From assembly GCA_018065685.1 (NCBI GenBank), contig JAGHSU010000078.1:1-7900 (forward strand): DNA of 7,900 nt, in the 5' to 3' direction. Origin of the DNA: Candidatus Methanocorpusculum equi (GTDB taxonomy: Archaea > Halobacteriota > Methanomicrobia > Methanomicrobiales > Methanocorpusculaceae). The stretch's first letter is position 1; the number at the start of each line of letters is the position of its first letter. Positions 6,568 through 7,900 of the stretch are shown piece by piece. The notes beneath the pieces are model-generated. The model searched no databases. It was not told the origin of the DNA and worked only from the letters and a program-made list of their open reading frames with translations. The translations under genes were made by a program, and so were the position numbers.

Positions 6568-6598
6568 ATAAAAACTGTTCACTTCTTTTTTCATTTTG
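6549..6598 (+). terminator. Probable terminator after the MerR-like gene
   Basis: A six-base-pair hairpin (ACCGTT at 6549-6554 with AACGGT at 6560-6565) overlaps the stop codon. A T-rich run follows with CTTCTTTTTT at 6582-6591 and TTTT at 6594-6597. Archaeal termination relies mainly on the T-tract; the hairpin is 16 bases away and may be incidental. The same ten-base tract occurs after the methyltransferase gene. Confidence 0.5.
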
Positions 6599-6650
6599 GC
6601 ATATATTTAGCAGAGCTCATATCCTGTACCCGGTTTTTGGCAATCGGGAA

Positions 6651-6660
6651 ACTATTTAAT
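6651..6660 (+). promoter_or_regulatory. TATA-box promoter of the methyltransferase gene
   Basis: ACTATTTAAT lies about 57-66 bases before the ATG at 6717. A start site near 6680-6684 would give a leader of about 35 bases that includes the SD site. A second AT-rich stretch (ATATATTT, 6601-6608) farther upstream could be an alternative box. Confidence 0.55.
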
Positions 6661-6701
6661 CGCTCAGAAGAAACGTGTATTCACAGAAATCTCCAGTAGT
6701 C

Positions 6702-6706
6702 AGGAG
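6702..6706 (+). promoter_or_regulatory. Ribosome binding site of the methyltransferase gene
   Basis: AGGAG, within CAGGAGATAA, ends 10 bases before the ATG at 6717. This supports a leadered transcript, unlike the two leaderless genes upstream. Confidence 0.65.
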
Positions 6707-6716
6707 ATAAAATATC

Positions 6717-7430
6717 ATGAACTATCCGAAAAGTAAATCATATGAAGGGCTCATCAAAGGAAAAATAATGGGTCCGAATCCGGTAAAACTCACCGAAGAA
6801 CTGCTCACCATCGTTACAATCCCGAAAGGTTCCCGTGTTCTTGACCTCGGCTCGGGCCAGGGAATCACCTCGGTCTTTCTCGCAAAAGAGTACGGACTGA
6901 ATGTCACAGCGGCAGACCTCTGGAGCGACCCTGCGGAGAACACCGCATTTTTTGCATCATGCGGTCTGACTGAAAAAGAGATTCAGGCAGTAAAAGCCGA
7001 TGCGGCCGACCTGCCGTTTGCAGAGGAGACATTTGATGCGGTTGTCTGCACCGACTCATACAACTACTTTGGACGTGACCCTGACTATCTGGAAAAGCAC
7101 CTACTTCCGTTTGTAAAACATGGAGGTCTCGTTTTAATCTGTGTCCCCGGAATGAAAAAGGACTGCCATGACTATCTTCCGGAAGCGCTCCTTGCCGCGT
7201 GGACGCCCGAACAGCTCGATTACATTCATGATGCGGAGTACTGGAAAAACCTGATATCAAAAACAGACGGGATAACAGATCTCTCGGTTTTTGTAATGGA
7301 ATCAAACACAGAGGTCTGGGAGGACTGGCTTTTAGAAGACAATGAGTATGCAAAAGGGGACCGGAAAGCATTTGATGCAGGCGGGGGAAAATACCTGAAT
7401 TTTGTGGGGATTCTGTTGAAACGGGCATAA
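6717..7430 (+). CDS. Class I SAM-dependent methyltransferase, substrate unknown
   Basis: The 237-residue soluble protein has a Rossmann-type methyltransferase fold. Motif I is VLDLGSGQG at 41-49. The acidic residue closing strand 2 is Asp67 in VTAADLW. KADAADLPF at 93-101 gives the adenine-contacting Asp, and FDAVVCTDSYNYFG at 106-119 is motif IV. An N-terminal segment with IMGPNPVKLTEELL at 17-30 precedes the fold, as in a UbiE-like group of small-molecule methyltransferases. The C-terminal part (about 150-237) is Trp- and acid-rich (EVWEDWLLEDNEY) and probably forms the substrate lid. It has its own promoter and SD site and a T-rich terminator, so it looks monocistronic. Neighbouring genes give no clue to the substrate. 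The fold is certain; a more specific name would be a guess. Confidence 0.9.
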   Translation: MNYPKSKSYEGLIKGKIMGPNPVKLTEELLTIVTIPKGSRVLDLGSGQGITSVFLAKEYGLNVTAADLWSDPAENTAFFASCGLTEKEIQAVKADAADLPFAEETFDAVVCTDSYNYFGRDPDYLEKHLLPFVKHGGLVLICVPGMKKDCHDYLPEALLAAWTPEQLDYIHDAEYWKNLISKTDGITDLSVFVMESNTEVWEDWLLEDNEYAKGDRKAFDAGGGKYLNFVGILLKRA

Positions 7431-7432
7431 TA

Positions 7433-7462
7433 GTACCCCCGGTACCAATAGTCTTCTTTTTT
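7433..7462 (+). terminator. Probable terminator after the methyltransferase gene
   Basis: A short hairpin (GTACC at 7433-7437 with GGTAC at 7441-7445, 3-base loop) begins 3 bases after the stop codon. CTTCTTTTTT follows at 7453-7462, the same ten-base tract as after the MerR-like gene. Confidence 0.55.
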
Positions 7463-7474
7463 ACCTTTGACAAC

Positions 7475-7486
7475 CTAAATTAATAC
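7475..7486 (+). promoter_or_regulatory. Probable TATA-box region of pycB
   Basis: CTAAATTAATAC lies 35-46 bases before the pycB ATG. A start site about 25 bases downstream, near 7505, would leave a short leader containing the GAGGAG SD site at 7508-7513. The box runs into the palindrome at 7483-7506. Confidence 0.5.
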
Positions 7487-7506
7487 AGTATTTACAAATA
7501 CGGTAT
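7483..7506. promoter_or_regulatory. 24-base imperfect palindrome at the pycB promoter (candidate operator)
   Basis: The left arm ATACAGTATTT (7483-7493) and right arm AAATACGGTAT (7496-7506) are inverted repeats with 10 of 11 pairs matched and a 2-base centre. The only mismatch is 7487/7502. It sits between the TATA region and the SD site, over the expected transcription start, where a bound dimer would block initiation. It does not resemble the BirA operator I know from bacteria. The regulator is unknown. Confidence 0.5.
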
Positions 7507-7507
7507 C

Positions 7508-7513
7508 GAGGAG
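7508..7513 (+). promoter_or_regulatory. Ribosome binding site of pycB
   Basis: GAGGAG ends 7 bases before the ATG at 7521, fixing that start. Confidence 0.75.
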
Positions 7514-7520
7514 TTATACT

Positions 7521-7900
7521 ATGACGCAACTCAGAATTACTGATACGACGCTCAGGGATGCGCACCAGTCACTCGCAGCAACGAGAATGAGGACTGAGGA
7601 CATGCTCCCTCTTGCGCGTGAGATGGAAAAAGCCGGGTTCTGGTCGGTTGAAGCATGGGGCGGGGCTACATTTGATACCTGCATCCGCTACCTCAATGAC
7701 GACCCGTGGGAACGTCTGCGGAGTCTGAAAGAAATCTTCGTAAAGACACCGATACAGATGCTTCTTCGCGGACAAAATCTCGTAGGGTATCGTCACTACC
7801 CGGATGATGTCGTAAAAGCATTCGTAGCAGCAGCGGCCAAAAACGGGGTTTCTGTTTTCAGAATCTTTGATGCATTAAACGATATCCGCAACATGGAGTC
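7521..7900 (+). CDS. pycB: Pyruvate carboxylase subunit B / oxaloacetate decarboxylase alpha-type carboxyltransferase, N-terminal fragment
   Basis: The first 126 codons are present; the gene runs off the right edge. The product belongs to the TIM-barrel carboxyltransferase family that moves CO2 between biotin and pyruvate/oxaloacetate. Visible signatures are [14 protein letters not shown] at 5-18 (metal and substrate site), AWGGATFD at 45-52, [10 protein letters not shown] at 81-90 and FRIFDALND at 113-121. In methanogens this chain normally pairs with a separate biotin carboxylase (PycA) and carries its own C-terminal biotinyl domain, making oxaloacetate for the incomplete TCA cycle and aspartate. 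A decarboxylase alpha subunit or transcarboxylase 5S cannot be excluded from the N-terminus alone. The start follows GAGGAG with ideal spacing. The promoter carries a 24-base palindrome, suggesting transcriptional control. Confidence 0.9.
   Translation, partial: MTQLRITDTTLRDAHQSLAATRMRTEDMLPLAREMEKAGFWSVEAWGGATFDTCIRYLNDDPWERLRSLKEIFVKTPIQMLLRGQNLVGYRHYPDDVVKAFVAAAAKNGVSVFRIFDALNDIRNME

Noticed and set aside
6629..6648. CCCG...CGGG inverted repeat before the methyltransferase gene
   Set aside because: Only four base pairs with a 12-base loop; too weak to call a structure or operator.

Overview
The window looks like a euryarchaeal chromosome, most likely a methanogen of the Methanomicrobiales; Methanocorpusculum is a low-confidence guess. 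The evidence is AT-rich TATA-like boxes about 25-35 bases before starts, at least two apparently leaderless genes beside genes with GGAGG-type Shine-Dalgarno (SD) sites, T-rich terminators, and proteins of methanogen type (two-ACT aspartokinase, separate pyruvate carboxylase subunit B). Base composition and codon use look even throughout. I see no mobile elements, tRNA, rRNA or CRISPR.

Layout. On the minus strand, 1-1466 holds an aspartokinase gene (lysC) followed 4 bases later by the start of purM, which runs off the left edge. A 227-base divergent intergenic region (1467-1693) carries promoters for both directions. On the plus strand, 1694-5929 holds two abutting genes of the 2-hydroxyacyl-CoA dehydratase/activase superfamily. 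The first is a 984-residue protein with two ASKHA-type activase domains and a Cys-rich DUF2229-like region. The second is a 426-residue HgdB/D-like Fe-S protein. They are separated by a single in-frame TAA followed at once by ATG. Next come a MerR-like helix-turn-helix protein with a coiled-coil tail (5977-6567), a class I SAM-dependent methyltransferase (6717-7430) and the start of a carboxyltransferase gene, probably pycB (7521 to the right edge).

How they fit together. lysC feeds the aspartate family of amino acids, pycB makes oxaloacetate (the aspartate precursor) and purM belongs to purine synthesis; these are housekeeping genes. The unusual part is the activase/dehydratase pair. Characterised relatives use ATP hydrolysis to push one low-potential electron from an activator [4Fe-4S] cluster into a partner Fe-S protein. 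No CoA-transferase, second dehydratase subunit or fermentation gene is visible beside it, so its substrate is unknown. The MerR-like gene lies 47 bases downstream and could be functionally linked, but it appears to have its own leaderless promoter.

The best items for follow-up are the one-stop-codon split of what in bacteria is, from memory, usually a single protein of about 1,400 residues; the identical 39-residue Cys spacing in both activase halves; and a 24-base imperfect palindrome at the pycB promoter.
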